From: Pseudolabrys sp.
GTDB taxonomy: Bacteria; Pseudomonadota; Alphaproteobacteria; Rhizobiales; Xanthobacteraceae
Length of the DNA: 64,000 nt
Reading direction: 5' to 3'
Assembly (NCBI GenBank): GCA_029980465.1
Contig: JARYIJ010000002.1
Coordinates: 1 to 64,000, forward strand
In this document: positions 41,732 to 51,630 of the stretch, in pieces
Position numbering within the stretch: position 1 is the stretch's first letter
How the letters are laid out: each line of letters opens with the position of its first letter
Translations under genes and position numbers: made by a program
The notes under the pieces: generated by a model
Told to the model about the DNA's origin: nothing
Database searches by the model: none
Seen by the model: only the letters and a program-made list of their open reading frames with translations

Positions 41732-44536
41732 ATGATCGACAAGACCTACCAGCCCGCGCAGGTCGAGGGCCGCATTTATCAAGCCTGGGAACAGGCCGAA
41801 GCGTTCCGCGCCGGACGCAGCGAGCGCGCCGGCGCGGAGCCGTATTGTATCGTCATCCCTCCGCCGAACGTCACCGGCTCGCTGCATATGGGCCATGCGC
41901 TCAACAACACGCTGCAGGACATCCTGTGCCGGTTCGAGCGCATGCGCGGCAAGGACGTGCTGTGGCAGCCCGGCACCGACCATGCCGGCATCGCCACGCA
42001 GATGGTGGTCGAGCGCCAGCTCGCCGAGCGCAAGCTACCCGGCCGCCGCGAGATGGGACGCGAGGCGTTCCTCAAGCGCGTCTGGGAGTGGAAGGCGGAA
42101 TCAGGCGGCACCATCGTCAACCAGCTCAAGCGGCTCGGCGCCTCATGCGACTGGTCGCGCGAGCGCTTCACGATGGACGAGGGCCTGTCGCGCGCCGTGC
42201 TCAAGGTATTCGTGCAGCTCTACCGCGAAGGCCTCATCTACAAGGACAAGCGGCTGGTCAACTGGGACCCGAAGCTGCTCACCGCGATCTCCGATCTCGA
42301 GGTCGTGCAGGTCGAGACCCGGGGGCACATGTGGCACTTCCGCTATCCGCTGGCGGACGATCCATCGAAATATCTCGTCATCGCGACGACGCGGCCGGAG
42401 ACGATGCTGGGCGACGGCGCAGTCGCCGTGCATCCGGGCGACGAGCGCTACACGCATCTGGTCGGCAAGCTGGTCACGCTGCCGCTCGCCAACCGTCTCA
42501 TCCCGGTGATCGCCGACGAATATCCCGACCCTGAGAAGGGCTCGGGCGCCGTCAAGATCACGGCGGCGCACGACTTCAATGACTTTGAAGTGTGGCAGCG
42601 CCACCGCGACAAGGATTACTTCAAGAAACAGCTCAACGGCGGGCTCATCAACCTGTTCACGCCGGAAGCGAAGATGAACGACAACTGCCCGCCGCAGTAT
42701 CGCGGGCTTGACCGCTACGAGGCGCGCAAGCGCATCGTCGCCGATCTCGAGGCGCTCGGCCTCGTCGAGAAGATCGAAAACATCACGCACGTCGTGCCGC
42801 ACGGCGACCGCTCGAACGTCGTCATCGAGCCGTATTTGACCGAGCAGTGGTATGCCGACGCGCACGAGCTGGCGAAGCCGGCCATCGCCGCGGTGCGCGA
42901 GGGCAAGACGAAATTTGTCCCGGCGTCGTGGGAGAACACCTATTTCAACTGGATGGAAAACATCCAGCCGTGGTGCATCTCGCGCCAGCTCTGGTGGGGC
43001 CACCAGATTCCGGCGTGGTACGGACCCGATCACAAGGTGTTCGTCGCCGAGAGTGAAGTCGAAGCGCAGGCGGAAGCCGACCGGCATTACGGCAAGCCAG
43101 TCACGCTCACGCGCGACGAGGACGTGCTCGACACCTGGTTCTCGTCGGCGCTGTGGCCGTTCTCGACGCTCGGCTGGCCCGACGAGACGCCCGAACTCAA
43201 GCGCTATTACCCGACCAGCACGCTCGTCACCGGCTTCGACATCATCTTCTTCTGGGTCGCCCGCATGATGATGATGGGCCTGCACTTCATGAAGGACGCG
43301 GAGGGGCGGCCGCAGATTCCGTTCCACGACGTCTACATCCACGCGCTGGTGCGCGACGCCTCCGGCGCCAAGATGTCGAAGTCGAAGGGCAACGTCATCG
43401 ACCCGCTGCAGCTCATCGACCAGTACGGCGCCGACGCGCTGCGCTTCACGCTGGCCGCGATGGCGGCGCAGGGCCGCGACATCAAGCTGTCGACGCAGCG
43501 CGTCGAGGGTTACCGCAATTTCGCGACCAAGCTGTGGAACGCGGCGCGCTTCGCCGAGATGAACGAGGCGGCGGCACCAGCCGGATTCGATCCGGCGACG
43601 GCCAGGGAAACGCTCAACCGCTGGATCGCGCACGAGACCGCCAAGGCGGCGCGCGAGGTCACCGAGGCGCTCGACGCCTTCAAGTTCAACGAGGCGGCGG
43701 GCGCGGCCTACCGCTTTGTCTGGAACATCTACTGCGACTGGTATCTCGAATTCTCCAAGCCGCTGCTGACCGGCCCCGACGGCCCGGCCAAGACCGAAAC
43801 GCACGCGATGGTGGCGTGGGCGCGCGACCAGATCCTGAAAATCCTGCATCCGTTCATGCCCTTCATCACCGAAGAGCTGTGGGAGGTGACGTCTTCGTCC
43901 GTCATTCCGGGGCGACGCGAAGCGGCGAACCCGGAATCCAGGAATGCGACGGGCGAATCCGGGTTGCTGGATTCCGGGTCCGGCCCTTCGGGCCGTCCCG
44001 GAATGACTCGAGAAAAGATGCTCGCACTGTCCGAGTGGCCGTCACTCGACGGCTTCACGGACGACAAGGCCGAGGCCGAGATCGGCTGGGTGATCGATCT
44101 CATCAACGCGCTGCGCTCGGCGCGCGCCGAGATGAACATCACGGCGCCAATTCCGCTGGTGCTGGTCGCGGGCGCGGAGACGCAGGCGCGGGCGGCGCGC
44201 TGGGCGGAGTTCATCAAGCGGCTGGCGCGCGTCTCGGACATGTCGTTCGCGGCGTCGGCGCCGCAGGGCGCGGTGCAACTCGTCGTGCGCGGCGAGGTGG
44301 CGGCGCTGCCGCTCAAGGGTGTGATCGACATTGCCGCCGAGCGCGCCCGCCTCGACAAGGAGATGGCGAAGGCGGAAGCCGACATCAAGCGCGTCGACGC
44401 CAAGCTCGCCAACGAGAAGTTCGTCGCCAACGCGCCCGAAGAAATCGTCGAGGAAGAAAAAGAGAAGCGCGAGGAAGCGGTCGCGCGCAAGGCGAAGATC
44501 GCCGAGGCGCGGCAGCGCCTGCGCGGCGCGGCGTGA
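41732..44536 (+). CDS. valS: Valyl-tRNA synthetase
   Basis: A 934-residue class I synthetase. The HIGH motif is HMGH at 52-55 in [16 protein letters not shown], and KMSKS is at 547-551. The editing domain ([18 protein letters not shown]) and the anticodon-binding domain ([15 protein letters not shown]) are present. The C-terminal coiled coil ([20 protein letters not shown]) is typical of ValS. The start [20 protein letters not shown] is that of the family. Residues about 724-759 are encoded by a 106-bp palindromic repeat inserted in frame between the anticodon-binding helix and the conserved MLALSEWP. The insert lies on a surface-exposed junction, so activity is probably retained. Confidence 0.95.
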   Translation: MIDKTYQPAQVEGRIYQAWEQAEAFRAGRSERAGAEPYCIVIPPPNVTGSLHMGHALNNTLQDILCRFERMRGKDVLWQPGTDHAGIATQMVVERQLAERKLPGRREMGREAFLKRVWEWKAESGGTIVNQLKRLGASCDWSRERFTMDEGLSRAVLKVFVQLYREGLIYKDKRLVNWDPKLLTAISDLEVVQVETRGHMWHFRYPLADDPSKYLVIATTRPETMLGDGAVAVHPGDERYTHLVGKLVTLPLANRLIPVIADEYPDPEKGSGAVKITAAHDFNDFEVWQRHRDKDYFKKQLNGGLINLFTPEAKMNDNCPPQYRGLDRYEARKRIVADLEALGLVEKIENITHVVPHGDRSNVVIEPYLTEQWYADAHELAKPAIAAVREGKTKFVPASWENTYFNWMENIQPWCISRQLWWGHQIPAWYGPDHKVFVAESEVEAQAEADRHYGKPVTLTRDEDVLDTWFSSALWPFSTLGWPDETPELKRYYPTSTLVTGFDIIFFWVARMMMMGLHFMKDAEGRPQIPFHDVYIHALVRDASGAKMSKSKGNVIDPLQLIDQYGADALRFTLAAMAAQGRDIKLSTQRVEGYRNFATKLWNAARFAEMNEAAAPAGFDPATARETLNRWIAHETAKAAREVTEALDAFKFNEAAGAAYRFVWNIYCDWYLEFSKPLLTGPDGPAKTETHAMVAWARDQILKILHPFMPFITEELWEVTSSSVIPGRREAANPESRNATGESGLLDSGSGPSGRPGMTREKMLALSEWPSLDGFTDDKAEAEIGWVIDLINALRSARAEMNITAPIPLVLVAGAETQARAARWAEFIKRLARVSDMSFAASAPQGAVQLVVRGEVAALPLKGVIDIAAERARLDKEMAKAEADIKRVDAKLANEKFVANAPEEIVEEEKEKREEAVARKAKIAEARQRLRGAA
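43901..44006. repeat. Palindromic element inserted in frame within valS
   Basis: GTCATTCCGGGGCG (43901-43914) pairs with CGTCCCGGAATGAC (43993-44006). CCCGGAATCCAG pairs perfectly with CTGGATTCCGGG inside it, and GGCCC TTC GGGCC forms another hairpin. This is the TCATTCCGG-class intergenic palindrome of this order, yet here every base lies in the valS reading frame (36 codons including flank). Confidence 0.85.
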
Positions 44537-44653
44537 TACGCCGCACAATCATTTGGCGTCATCACTAGTTGCCCGGCAATGACGGTGGAGGACGAGGCAG
44601 AACAGCGATCTCCACGCCTTGAGCCCGCCACGCCGCGAGCGTAGACAACGCGC

Positions 44654-45385
44654 ATGAAAATCTTTCTCGCCGGGGCTGGCGGCGTGATCGGCCGCCGCCT
44701 TGTTCCCTTGCTGCGCGATGCCGGCCATTCCGTCGTCGGCACGACCCGCTCGCCTGACCGCGCCGAGGCGCTGCGCATCCTCGGCGCAACCCCTGCGATC
44801 ATCGACGCCTTCGATGCGGCGGCCGTGCGCAAGGCCGTCGTGGCGGCGGCGCCCGACGCCATCATCCATCAGCTCACGGATCTGGCGAGCATGCCGGGCA
44901 CGCCCGGCTTTGCCGACAGTCTCGCGCGCAACAGCCGGCTGCGCGTCGAAGGCACGCGCAATCTGGCCGACGCCGCGAAGGCCGCCGGCGTGACGCGCTT
45001 CGTCGCGCAGAGCATCGCTTTCGTTTATGCCAAGAGCGAGAAAGGGGGCGACCGCGTCGAGACCGACGCGCTCGATGAGAACCCCGCACGCAAGGACACG
45101 ATGGATGGCGTCATCGCGCTCGAGCGCGCGACGCTCGAATTGCCGGAGGGCATCGTGCTGCGCTACGGCGCGCTGCACGGGCCGGGCACCTGGTTCGGCG
45201 ACGACCGGCGGCCGGGGCCGACGGTGCATGTCGACGCGGCGGCGCAGGCGGCGGTGCTAGCGCTCACGAAAGGCCGCCACGGCATCTACAACATCGTCGA
45301 GGATGGCGCCGGCGTGTCGGCGCAGAAGGCGAAGCGCGAGCTCGGCTTCGACGCCGCGTTCCGGCTTTTATCCGCCTCGTCCTGA
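44654..45385 (+). CDS. NAD(P)-binding epimerase/dehydratase-like protein
   Basis: A 243-residue extended short-chain dehydrogenase fold. The N-terminal dinucleotide motif is GAGGVIGRRL (residues 7-16), with NSRLRVEGTRNLADAAKAAGVTRFVAQS as the following helix-strand. The catalytic YxxxK is not evident: the region reads SIAFVYAKSEKGGDR, so it may be atypical or non-catalytic. It is shorter than canonical epimerases (about 310). Specific substrate unknown. It is followed by repeat copy J. Confidence 0.8.
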   Translation: MKIFLAGAGGVIGRRLVPLLRDAGHSVVGTTRSPDRAEALRILGATPAIIDAFDAAAVRKAVVAAAPDAIIHQLTDLASMPGTPGFADSLARNSRLRVEGTRNLADAAKAAGVTRFVAQSIAFVYAKSEKGGDRVETDALDENPARKDTMDGVIALERATLELPEGIVLRYGALHGPGTWFGDDRRPGPTVHVDAAAQAAVLALTKGRHGIYNIVEDGAGVSAQKAKRELGFDAAFRLLSASS

Positions 45386-45422
45386 CGGGCCGGCCGGAAA
45401 TGATTCCGAGTTTTCAAGCTCG

Positions 45423-45556
45423 TGTCCCGGGCGCAGCGCAGCGCGTTAGCGGTGCGCTGCAGACCCGGGACCCCGGTGTTTCTTCGCGGGTCAACCGGGG
45501 TCCCGGCTCTGCGGTGCACCACTTCGCTACGCTCGTGCTGCACCGCATCCGGGACA
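45423..45556. repeat. Modular palindromic element, copy J
   Basis: Outer stem TGTCCCGGGCGC (45423-45434) faces GCATCCGGGACA (45545-45556). The left arm is GCAGCGCA (45433-45440) with TGCGCTGC (45453-45460), the arm seen on the right in C, E, F and H. The right arm is GCGGTGCACCAC with GTGCTGCACCGC. The inner stem is ACCCGGGACCCC/GGGGTCCCGG. It is 40 kb from the other nine copies. Confidence 0.85.
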
Positions 45557-45788
45557 CCAGGCAATGGTCTGGTCCCTCGAAGGGCGTCATCTAGAGGCGT
45601 GCTGATGGCGGGACCGGATGCGGTGCCTGCGGGTGGGTTTCGCAAGCCCATCCCCGGGAGGCCCGGGACCCCGCCCGACGGGCATGACGACCCGTCCGCA
45701 GGGAGCCTGCTTAAGCCGGGACCCCCAATTGTCCTGGCGAAGCGCGGCCCTGGGTCTGCGGACAGGCTGCGGCCGTCCGCGAAGCCGC
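45557..45788. other. Gene-free palindrome-rich spacer
   Basis: Contains short inverted repeats such as GACGGG/CCCGTC and degenerate CCCGGGACCCC segments but no supported gene. Open frames across it have repeat-like composition and no recognisable domain. Confidence 0.5.
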
Positions 45789-45922
45789 GATGGAGCGCCG
45801 AGGGGCGTGTGCGTCTCGAACGAGATGCACGACACGCCTCGCTAGGCGTGTGGGACTCCTCGCCAGGAGTCCCGATGGTGCGCCGCTCGGCGCTCCATCT
45901 CCCTTCGGTCATGGCCGAGGGG
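45789..45922. repeat. Stacked hairpins with competing pairings
   Basis: GATGGAGCGCCGAG (45789-45802) is the exact complement of CTCGGCGCTCCATC (45886-45899). Between them are GGCGTGT...ACACGCC (45804-45838, with GCGTCTCG/CGAGATGC inside), ACACGCCT CGCT AGGCGTGT (45832-45851), GGGACTCCT CGCC AGGAGTCCC (45852-45873) and GATGGTGCGCCG (45874-45885) that can pair with the same right arm. A GGCC/CCGAGG hairpin follows. ACACGCC and the right arm each have two possible partners. Confidence 0.75.
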
Positions 45923-46051
45923 CAGAAAGGAAAGTCCGGCGTACCCCGCATCGCTAACAACAGGGGGTGCGGAGCGTTGGCTGCGCGGGCTGTCTGAAAA
46001 TCGAAGCGCGCGCCTGAAGTGAACCTAAGGTCTCGCAGTCTATTCGATGTC

Positions 46052-46110
46052 ATGCCCGGGCATAGCCGTTCGAAGAACGGCGTCCTAAAGGACGCCTATG
46101 ACCCGGGCAT
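46052..46110. repeat. Three-way-junction palindrome
   Basis: Outer stem ATGCCCGGG (46052-46060) with CCCGGGCAT (46102-46110), extended by CATAG/CTATG, encloses two adjacent perfect hairpins: CCGTTC GAA GAACGG (46066-46080) and CGTCCT AA AGGACG (46081-46094). Confidence 0.75.
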
Positions 46111-46174
46111 CCACGATGAAGAAGCCTCACATGAGGACTTACCAAAGACCGTATCTGATGCACGGCCTCAATGG

Positions 46175-46197
46175 ATTGCCGGGTCAAGCCCGGCAAT
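46175..46197. repeat. Palindromic hairpin, GCCGGGTCAAGCCCGGC class
   Basis: ATTGCCGGG TCAAG CCCGGCAAT is a perfect 9-bp hairpin, a common intergenic unit in this order. It lies 31 bases beyond the stop of the convergent glycosylase gene and may serve as its terminator. Confidence 0.7.
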
Positions 46198-46227
46198 GAC
46201 GCCGGGGGATCCAATCGACGAAACCGC

Positions 46228-46794
46228 CTACCGGAACGGCTTGCTCAGGAACGGCGAGCCCTTGAGCCCGTAGCGCCAGGGCAGGTCGGCGGCCTTGGTG
46301 ATGCCGATCCGCACGCCGGTCACGATCTCGACCGGCGCCGTCCTCGGCAGCAGGACAAAGGGCGGCCGGTCGAGCGGCAGTCCGTAATGCTTGTGGGTCA
46401 CGCCGAGCGCTTGCGCCAGCTTTCCCGGCCCCGAGCAGAGGTCGCGCGGGTCGTCGAGGCCGCGCCGCCGCCGCATCCGCGCCAGTCCTTTGGTTGGCTC
46501 CAGCGCCCGGATGAGGATCGCGCCGGCGGAGCCTTCCGGTTCGCAGACGAAATTCAGGCACCAGTGGATGCCGTAGGACCGGTAGACGTAGGCGAAGCCT
46601 GGCGGCCCGAACATCACGGCGTTGCGCTCGGTCGGGCCGATATAGCTGTGCGCCGCCGGATCGGTTTGGTGATAGGCCTCGACCTCGACGATCCGGCCGC
46701 CGCAGCCGTCGACCAGCAGGGTGGCGCCGATCAACTCGGGCGCGACTTTGTGGACGGAACGGGCGAAAAATCGTCGAGTCAGGGGCTTCGGCAT
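46228..46794 (-). CDS. DNA-3-methyladenine glycosylase (Mpg/AAG family)
   Basis: A 188-residue base-excision-repair enzyme of the eukaryotic-type AAG fold that removes alkylated and deaminated purines. [24 protein letters not shown] contains the catalytic glutamate and the active-site tyrosine/histidine segment. [23 protein letters not shown] and the C-terminal [12 protein letters not shown] ... [14 protein letters not shown] are typical. Full length for the bacterial family. Transcribed towards the palindrome mosaic and away from ilvD. Confidence 0.92.
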   Translation of the reverse strand: MPKPLTRRFFARSVHKVAPELIGATLLVDGCGGRIVEVEAYHQTDPAAHSYIGPTERNAVMFGPPGFAYVYRSYGIHWCLNFVCEPEGSAGAILIRALEPTKGLARMRRRRGLDDPRDLCSGPGKLAQALGVTHKHYGLPLDRPPFVLLPRTAPVEIVTGVRIGITKAADLPWRYGLKGSPFLSKPFR

Positions 46795-47001
46795 TCAATG
46801 GCTGTGTCGCAGCGGCAACAGATGAGGAAGATTTAATGTTTATGCGGCGGTGACCTCGGACACGCCGCGATTTGGCCATAGGGTTTCAAGATTGACCGGT
46901 GGTTGCAACGCTGCCGGTGGAGAACCGCCCATCCAACCGCCGGGGCGGCCGCAAAAAACCGGCGGAGTTGAAGTGAATGGGGCGGGGGGCCCCGAGACGT
47001 A

Positions 47002-48726
47002 ATGGACGCCAAGACCAGTTTGAAGTCGAGACTGCCCAGCCGCCACGTGACGGAAGGGCCTGCCCGCGCACCGCACCGCTCCTATTACTACGCCATGGGT
47101 CTGACGAAAGAGCAGATCCACCAGCCCTTCGTCGGCGTGGCGAGCTGCTGGAACGAGGCCGCGCCCTGCAATATCGCCCTGATGCGCCAGGCCCAGGCGG
47201 TCAAGAAGGGCGTCGCCGCCGCCGGCGGCACCCCCCGGGAATTCTGCACCATTACCGTCACCGACGGCATCGCCATGGGCCATGCCGGCATGTACGCCTC
47301 GCTGCCGTCGCGCGATCTGATCGCGGACTCGGTCGAACTGACCATGCGCGGCCACGGCTATGACGCGCTCGTCGGCCTGGCCGGCTGCGACAAGTCGCTG
47401 CCCGGCATGATGATGGCAATGCTGCGCATGAACGTGCCGTCGGTCTTCATCTACGGCGGCTCCATTCTGCCCGGCTCGTTCCGCGGCCAGACCATCACCG
47501 TCCAGGACATGTTCGAGGCGGTCGGCAAGAACTCGGTCGGCGCGCTGTCGGACGAGGACCTCGACGAGATGGAACAGGTCGCCTGTCCGTCGGCCGGCGC
47601 CTGTGGTGCCCAGTTCACCGCCAACACGATGGCGACCGTCTCGGAGGCGATCGGCCTCGCGCTGCCGTACTCTGCCGGGGCGCCGGCGCCGTACGAAATC
47701 CGCGACCGCTTCTGCATGACCGCCGGCGAGATCGTGATGGAACTTCTCGCCAAGAACATCCGGCCGCGCGACATCGTGACGCGCAAGGCGCTCGAAAACG
47801 CCGCGGCGGTGGTGGCGGCGAGCGGCGGCTCGACCAACGCCGCGCTGCATCTGCCGGCGATGGCGCACGAAGCGGGCATCGAGTTCGATCTGTTCGATGT
47901 CGCGGAGATCTTCAAAAAGACTCCTTATGTCGCGGATTTGAAACCGGGCGGCCGTTATGTCGCCAAAGACATGTTTGAAGTTGGTGGCATACCGCTTCTC
48001 ATGAAGACGCTTCTCGACCACGGCTACCTGCATGGTGACTGTCTCACCGTCACCGGCCGCACGATTGCCGAGAATCTCGAGAAGGTGAAATGGAACGACA
48101 AGCAGGACGTCGTTTATCCCGCCAACAAACCGATCACCAAAACCGGCGGCGTCGTCGGCCTGAAGGGCAACCTCGCGCCTGACGGCGCGATCGTGAAGGT
48201 CGCCGGCATGTCGGTGCTTAAGTTCACCGGACCGGCGCGCGTGTTCGACGGCGAGGAAGCCTGCTTCGCGGCGGTCAAGGATCGCAAGTACAAGGAAGGC
48301 GACGTTCTCGTCATCCGCTACGAGGGTCCGCGCGGCGGTCCCGGCATGCGCGAGATGCTGGCGACGACGGCGGCGCTGTACGGCCAGGGCACCGGCGGCA
48401 AGGTGGCGCTCATCACCGACGGCCGCTTCTCCGGCGCGACGCGCGGCTTCTGCATCGGCCATGTCGGTCCGGAGGCGGCGGTCGGCGGGCCGATCGGCCT
48501 GCTCAAGGACGGCGACATGATCACGATCGACGCCGTCGCCGGCACGATCGACGTCGCGCTGTCGGAGGACGAGCTCAAGAAACGCAAGGCGGACTGGAAG
48601 CCACGCGATATCCACTTCGGCTCCGGCTATCTGTGGAAGTACGCGCAGCAGGTCGGCCCTGCCGTGAAGGGCGCGGTCACCCATCCGGGTGGCGCGGCCG
48701 AGAAGGAATGCTATGCGGACGGCTAA
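47002..48726 (+). CDS. ilvD: Dihydroxy-acid dehydratase
   Basis: A 574-residue iron-sulfur dehydratase making 2-oxoisovalerate and 2-oxo-3-methylvalerate in branched-chain amino-acid synthesis. Cluster cysteines are seen in [22 protein letters not shown] and [39 protein letters not shown] is the conserved C-terminal part. The start [20 protein letters not shown] is usual. About 207 bases upstream are gene-free; I saw no peptide leader or convincing attenuator there. exoR overlaps its end by 14 bases. Confidence 0.95.
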   Translation: MDAKTSLKSRLPSRHVTEGPARAPHRSYYYAMGLTKEQIHQPFVGVASCWNEAAPCNIALMRQAQAVKKGVAAAGGTPREFCTITVTDGIAMGHAGMYASLPSRDLIADSVELTMRGHGYDALVGLAGCDKSLPGMMMAMLRMNVPSVFIYGGSILPGSFRGQTITVQDMFEAVGKNSVGALSDEDLDEMEQVACPSAGACGAQFTANTMATVSEAIGLALPYSAGAPAPYEIRDRFCMTAGEIVMELLAKNIRPRDIVTRKALENAAAVVAASGGSTNAALHLPAMAHEAGIEFDLFDVAEIFKKTPYVADLKPGGRYVAKDMFEVGGIPLLMKTLLDHGYLHGDCLTVTGRTIAENLEKVKWNDKQDVVYPANKPITKTGGVVGLKGNLAPDGAIVKVAGMSVLKFTGPARVFDGEEACFAAVKDRKYKEGDVLVIRYEGPRGGPGMREMLATTAALYGQGTGGKVALITDGRFSGATRGFCIGHVGPEAAVGGPIGLLKDGDMITIDAVAGTIDVALSEDELKKRKADWKPRDIHFGSGYLWKYAQQVGPAVKGAVTHPGGAAEKECYADG

Positions 48727-49528
48727 CCTCGCATTGCAGGCCGCGGCGATTGCGGGGCTCGTGCTGATGACGGCGCCGGCCTTCGCCTTCGACGGAACGA
48801 AGTCGGCCAACCAGCCGATCGGTGTGACGCAGACGCCGATGGAGGCGTTCCGCTACGGCGCCAAGGCGCTCAAGACCGGCGACACCGAGAAGGCGGTCGT
48901 CTCGCTGCAATACGCCGCCGAGAACGGTCATCCGCTGGCGCAGTGGAAGCTCGGCCGCATGTACGCGGAAGGCGAGGGCGTGCCGCGCGACGATTTGCGC
49001 GCTTTCGAATATTTCCGCAGCATCGCCGACAGCCACGCCGACGACAATCCCGGTACCCCGCAGGCGCGCTTCGTCGCCAACGCTTTCGTCGCGCTCGGCC
49101 ACTATTATCTCGAAGGCATTCCGAAGACGCCGGTGAAGAAGGATCCCGAGCGCGCGCGTGAGATGTTCTCCTACGCAGCCTCGTATTTCGGCGATCCCGA
49201 CGCGCAATATTATCTCGGACGCCTCTATCTCAACGGCATCGGCTGTCCGCGCGACGCCAAGCAGGCGGCGCGGTGGCTGTGGCTGTCGGCGCGCAAGGGC
49301 CAGAACGAGGCGCAGGCGCTGCTCGGCACCATGCTGTTTTCGGGCGATCAGGTCCCGCGTCAGGCGGCGCGCGGCCTGATGTGGCTCACTCTGGCCAAAG
49401 ATGCCGCGACCACCGATCAGGCCTGGATCGCCAAGCTTTACGACAACGCATTCAAGCAGGCGACCGAGGACGAGCGCGCGATGGCGCTCGTTTACCTGCA
49501 GCGCTGGATGACGAACCGCCGCGAATAA
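48713..49528 (+). CDS. exoR: ExoR-like periplasmic Sel1-repeat regulator
   Basis: A 271-residue exported protein: signal [20 protein letters not shown] cut near AFA|FD, then Sel1-type repeats ([86 protein letters not shown]). Layout, length and the segment [22 protein letters not shown] match rhizobial ExoR, which binds the ChvG/ExoS sensor and represses exopolysaccharide synthesis until cleaved. AAGGA lies 5 bases before the ATG at 48713, inside the end of ilvD. A GTG at 48689 would lengthen the signal peptide unusually. Ends exactly against the convergent xthA stop. Confidence 0.85.
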   Translation: MRTANLALQAAAIAGLVLMTAPAFAFDGTKSANQPIGVTQTPMEAFRYGAKALKTGDTEKAVVSLQYAAENGHPLAQWKLGRMYAEGEGVPRDDLRAFEYFRSIADSHADDNPGTPQARFVANAFVALGHYYLEGIPKTPVKKDPERAREMFSYAASYFGDPDAQYYLGRLYLNGIGCPRDAKQAARWLWLSARKGQNEAQALLGTMLFSGDQVPRQAARGLMWLTLAKDAATTDQAWIAKLYDNAFKQATEDERAMALVYLQRWMTNRRE

Positions 49529-50320
49529 TCAGCGCGGCTCGATCGCGAAGTCGGCGAAAACCGGAACGTGATCCGACGGCTTTTCCCAGCCGCGCATGTG
49601 CTTGTCGATTCCGGCGCCGGTGAGCCGGTCCGCCGCCTGCGACGACAGCAGCAGATGATCGATGCGGATGCCGTCGTTCTTCTGCCAGGCGCCGCCGGTG
49701 TAATCCCAGAACGTGTAGAGATCGTCCGCGTCGCTGACGGCGCGGATGGCGTCGGTCAGGCCGAGATCGACCAAGGATCGAAACTTCTCGCGTGTCGCCG
49801 GCAGGAACAACGCATCGTTGACCCATGCCGCGGGCCTGCGCGCATCGGCCGCGGCCGGGATGACGTTGAAGTCGCCGGCGAGGACAAGCGGCTCCTCGAG
49901 CTTGAGCCGCTCTCGCGTGAAGCCGATCAGCCTGTCCATCCAGCCGAGCTTGTAGGGATATTTCTCGGTCGACGGCGGATTGCCGTTGGGCAGATACAGG
50001 CTGACGACGCGCACCACGCCCGTCTTCACCGAGATCACGGACTCGAGGAAACGCGCCTGGACATCGCCGTCGTCGCCTGCGAGGCCGTGCTGGACCTCGT
50101 CGAAGGCGTATTTCGACAGCAGGGCGACGCCGTTGAAGGTCTTCTGGCCGTGGACGCTGATGTTGTAGCCGAGCCGCTCGAAGGGTTCCCGCGGGAAGGC
50201 CTGCGTCTCGCACTTGATCTCCTGGAGGCATACGACGTCGGGCGCGCTCTCGTTCAGCCACGCCACGATGTTGTCCAGACGCTGTCGTATGGAATTGACG
50301 TTCCAGGTCGCGATTCGCAT
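49529..50320 (-). CDS. xthA: Exodeoxyribonuclease III
   Basis: A 263-residue AP endonuclease/3'-exonuclease of base-excision repair. Catalytic motifs are MRIATWNVNSIRQR, LQEIKCE (metal-binding Glu), LYLPNGNP, AGDFNVIP, YTFWDY and the terminal SDHVPVFADF with the catalytic Asp-His pair. Length is normal. Its stop codon abuts the exoR stop with no spacer. Confidence 0.94.
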   Translation of the reverse strand: MRIATWNVNSIRQRLDNIVAWLNESAPDVVCLQEIKCETQAFPREPFERLGYNISVHGQKTFNGVALLSKYAFDEVQHGLAGDDGDVQARFLESVISVKTGVVRVVSLYLPNGNPPSTEKYPYKLGWMDRLIGFTRERLKLEEPLVLAGDFNVIPAAADARRPAAWVNDALFLPATREKFRSLVDLGLTDAIRAVSDADDLYTFWDYTGGAWQKNDGIRIDHLLLSSQAADRLTGAGIDKHMRGWEKPSDHVPVFADFAIEPR

Positions 50321-50486
50321 TGATTTTTCGGCCGGTTTTTACGTCGTGTATATTTACTAACCCTGACGGGATACTGCACGGTCGGGCCGTCTGTGATAGA
50401 GGTCTGGGGGAAAACCGCAAGAATAGCGGTGACGGCGGCAGAATCCTTTCCGCAAAGAGGCGCCGCCGGACGGTGGGATTTTAGGG

Positions 50487-51626
50487 ATGAGCAGAGGGAA
50501 ATGGCTGTTGGGGGCGGCCGTCGTCGCCCTGGTTGCCGGCGCCGTGGTTTCGCGCGGCATGTTGAGCCGCGCCGAAGGCCCGGCGCCGCGCCAGGCCGCG
50601 CAAGCGGTGCCGGTCGAAGTCGCCAAGGCGGTGCGCAAGGAGATGCCGGTCAACCTCGACGCGCTCGGCACCGTGACCCCCATCGCCAGCGTCGCCATCA
50701 AGCCGCGGCTCGATACCGCGATCACCGGCGTGCATTTCGCCGACGGCGCCAAGGTCAACAAGGGCGACCTGTTGTTCACGCTCGACTGCCGGCAGATCGA
50801 AGCCGACATGAAGCGCACGCAGGCCATTATCGACGGCGCCGCCGCGACGCTCGAACAGGCGCAGCGCGACGTCGAGCGCTATACCGATCTTGTCGCGCGC
50901 AACGCGACGCCGATCGTCACGCTCAACAACGCGCAGACGACCGTCAATGTCTCCAAGGCGACCGCAGAGTCCAATCGCGCCCAGCTCGAGAACCTCAAGG
51001 TCCAGCTCGGCTTCTGCGCCATCCACGCGCCGATCTCCGGCCGCATCAGCATGGCGAACGTGAAGGTCGGCAATTTCGTCCGTCAGGCCGACACGCAGCC
51101 GATGGCGACCATCAACCAGATGGCGCCGGTCTATGTGACGCTGACCATCCCGCAGAAGAACCTGGCCGACGTGCGTCACGCCGTTGCGGCCGGCACGGCG
51201 ACCGTCGAGGTGAGCGTGCCCGGCGAAAGCAAGAAGGCGAGCGGCAAGGTCGCGATGATCGAGAACACGGTCGACACCTCGACCGGCATGGCGACGCTGC
51301 GCGCCATCATGCCGAACGACGACGAGATGCTGTGGCCCGGCACTTTGGTCACGGTCTCCATGACGCTGCGCAACGAGGAAGGGGTGGCCGTGCCGACGAC
51401 TGCAATCCAGGTCAGCCAGACCGGCACCTACGTCTTCGTCATCGCCGACAACGTGGCCAAGGTTCAGCCTGTCAAGGTCGAGCGGCAAATCGGCTCCGAG
51501 AGCGTCATCGCGTCGGGCCTGAAGGGCGGCGAAACCGTCGTCACCGACGGTCAGCTCGTGCTGTCGAACGGAACGCATGTGACGATCCACAGCGGGCCCA
51601 CTCAAGCGCCGGCGGCCGGTACCTGA
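50487..51626 (+). CDS. RND efflux periplasmic adaptor subunit
   Basis: A 379-residue membrane-fusion protein: an N-terminal anchor/signal (KWLLGAAVVALVAGAVV), a biotinyl-lipoyl half-motif with IKPRLDTAITGVHFADGAKVNKGDLLFTLD, an alpha-hairpin (about 100-165, EQAQRDVERYTDLVARN), and beta-barrel and membrane-proximal domains (APISGRISMANVKVGNFV). Pairs with the pump gene starting four bases after its stop. The MdtA subgroup is the closest in layout. Confidence 0.9.
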   Translation: MSRGKWLLGAAVVALVAGAVVSRGMLSRAEGPAPRQAAQAVPVEVAKAVRKEMPVNLDALGTVTPIASVAIKPRLDTAITGVHFADGAKVNKGDLLFTLDCRQIEADMKRTQAIIDGAAATLEQAQRDVERYTDLVARNATPIVTLNNAQTTVNVSKATAESNRAQLENLKVQLGFCAIHAPISGRISMANVKVGNFVRQADTQPMATINQMAPVYVTLTIPQKNLADVRHAVAAGTATVEVSVPGESKKASGKVAMIENTVDTSTGMATLRAIMPNDDEMLWPGTLVTVSMTLRNEEGVAVPTTAIQVSQTGTYVFVIADNVAKVQPVKVERQIGSESVIASGLKGGETVVTDGQLVLSNGTHVTIHSGPTQAPAAGT

Positions 51627-51630
51627 TCGC

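Noticed and set aside
45422..45997. A 191-codon frame in the palindrome mosaic after copy J.
   Set aside because: It crosses copy J and the stacked hairpins, has repeat-derived composition and no ribosome site or domain.
46795..47001. A branched-chain amino-acid leader peptide and attenuator upstream of ilvD.
   Set aside because: No short frame rich in Leu, Ile or Val codons and no terminator/antiterminator pair was found.
46840..48810. A 656-codon open frame on the minus strand opposite ilvD, and many other long antisense frames (for example opposite the macroglobulin, pbpC and valS).
   Set aside because: High-GC shadow frames: arginine-, histidine- and alanine-rich, no recognisable domain, and fully overlapped by well-supported genes on the other strand.
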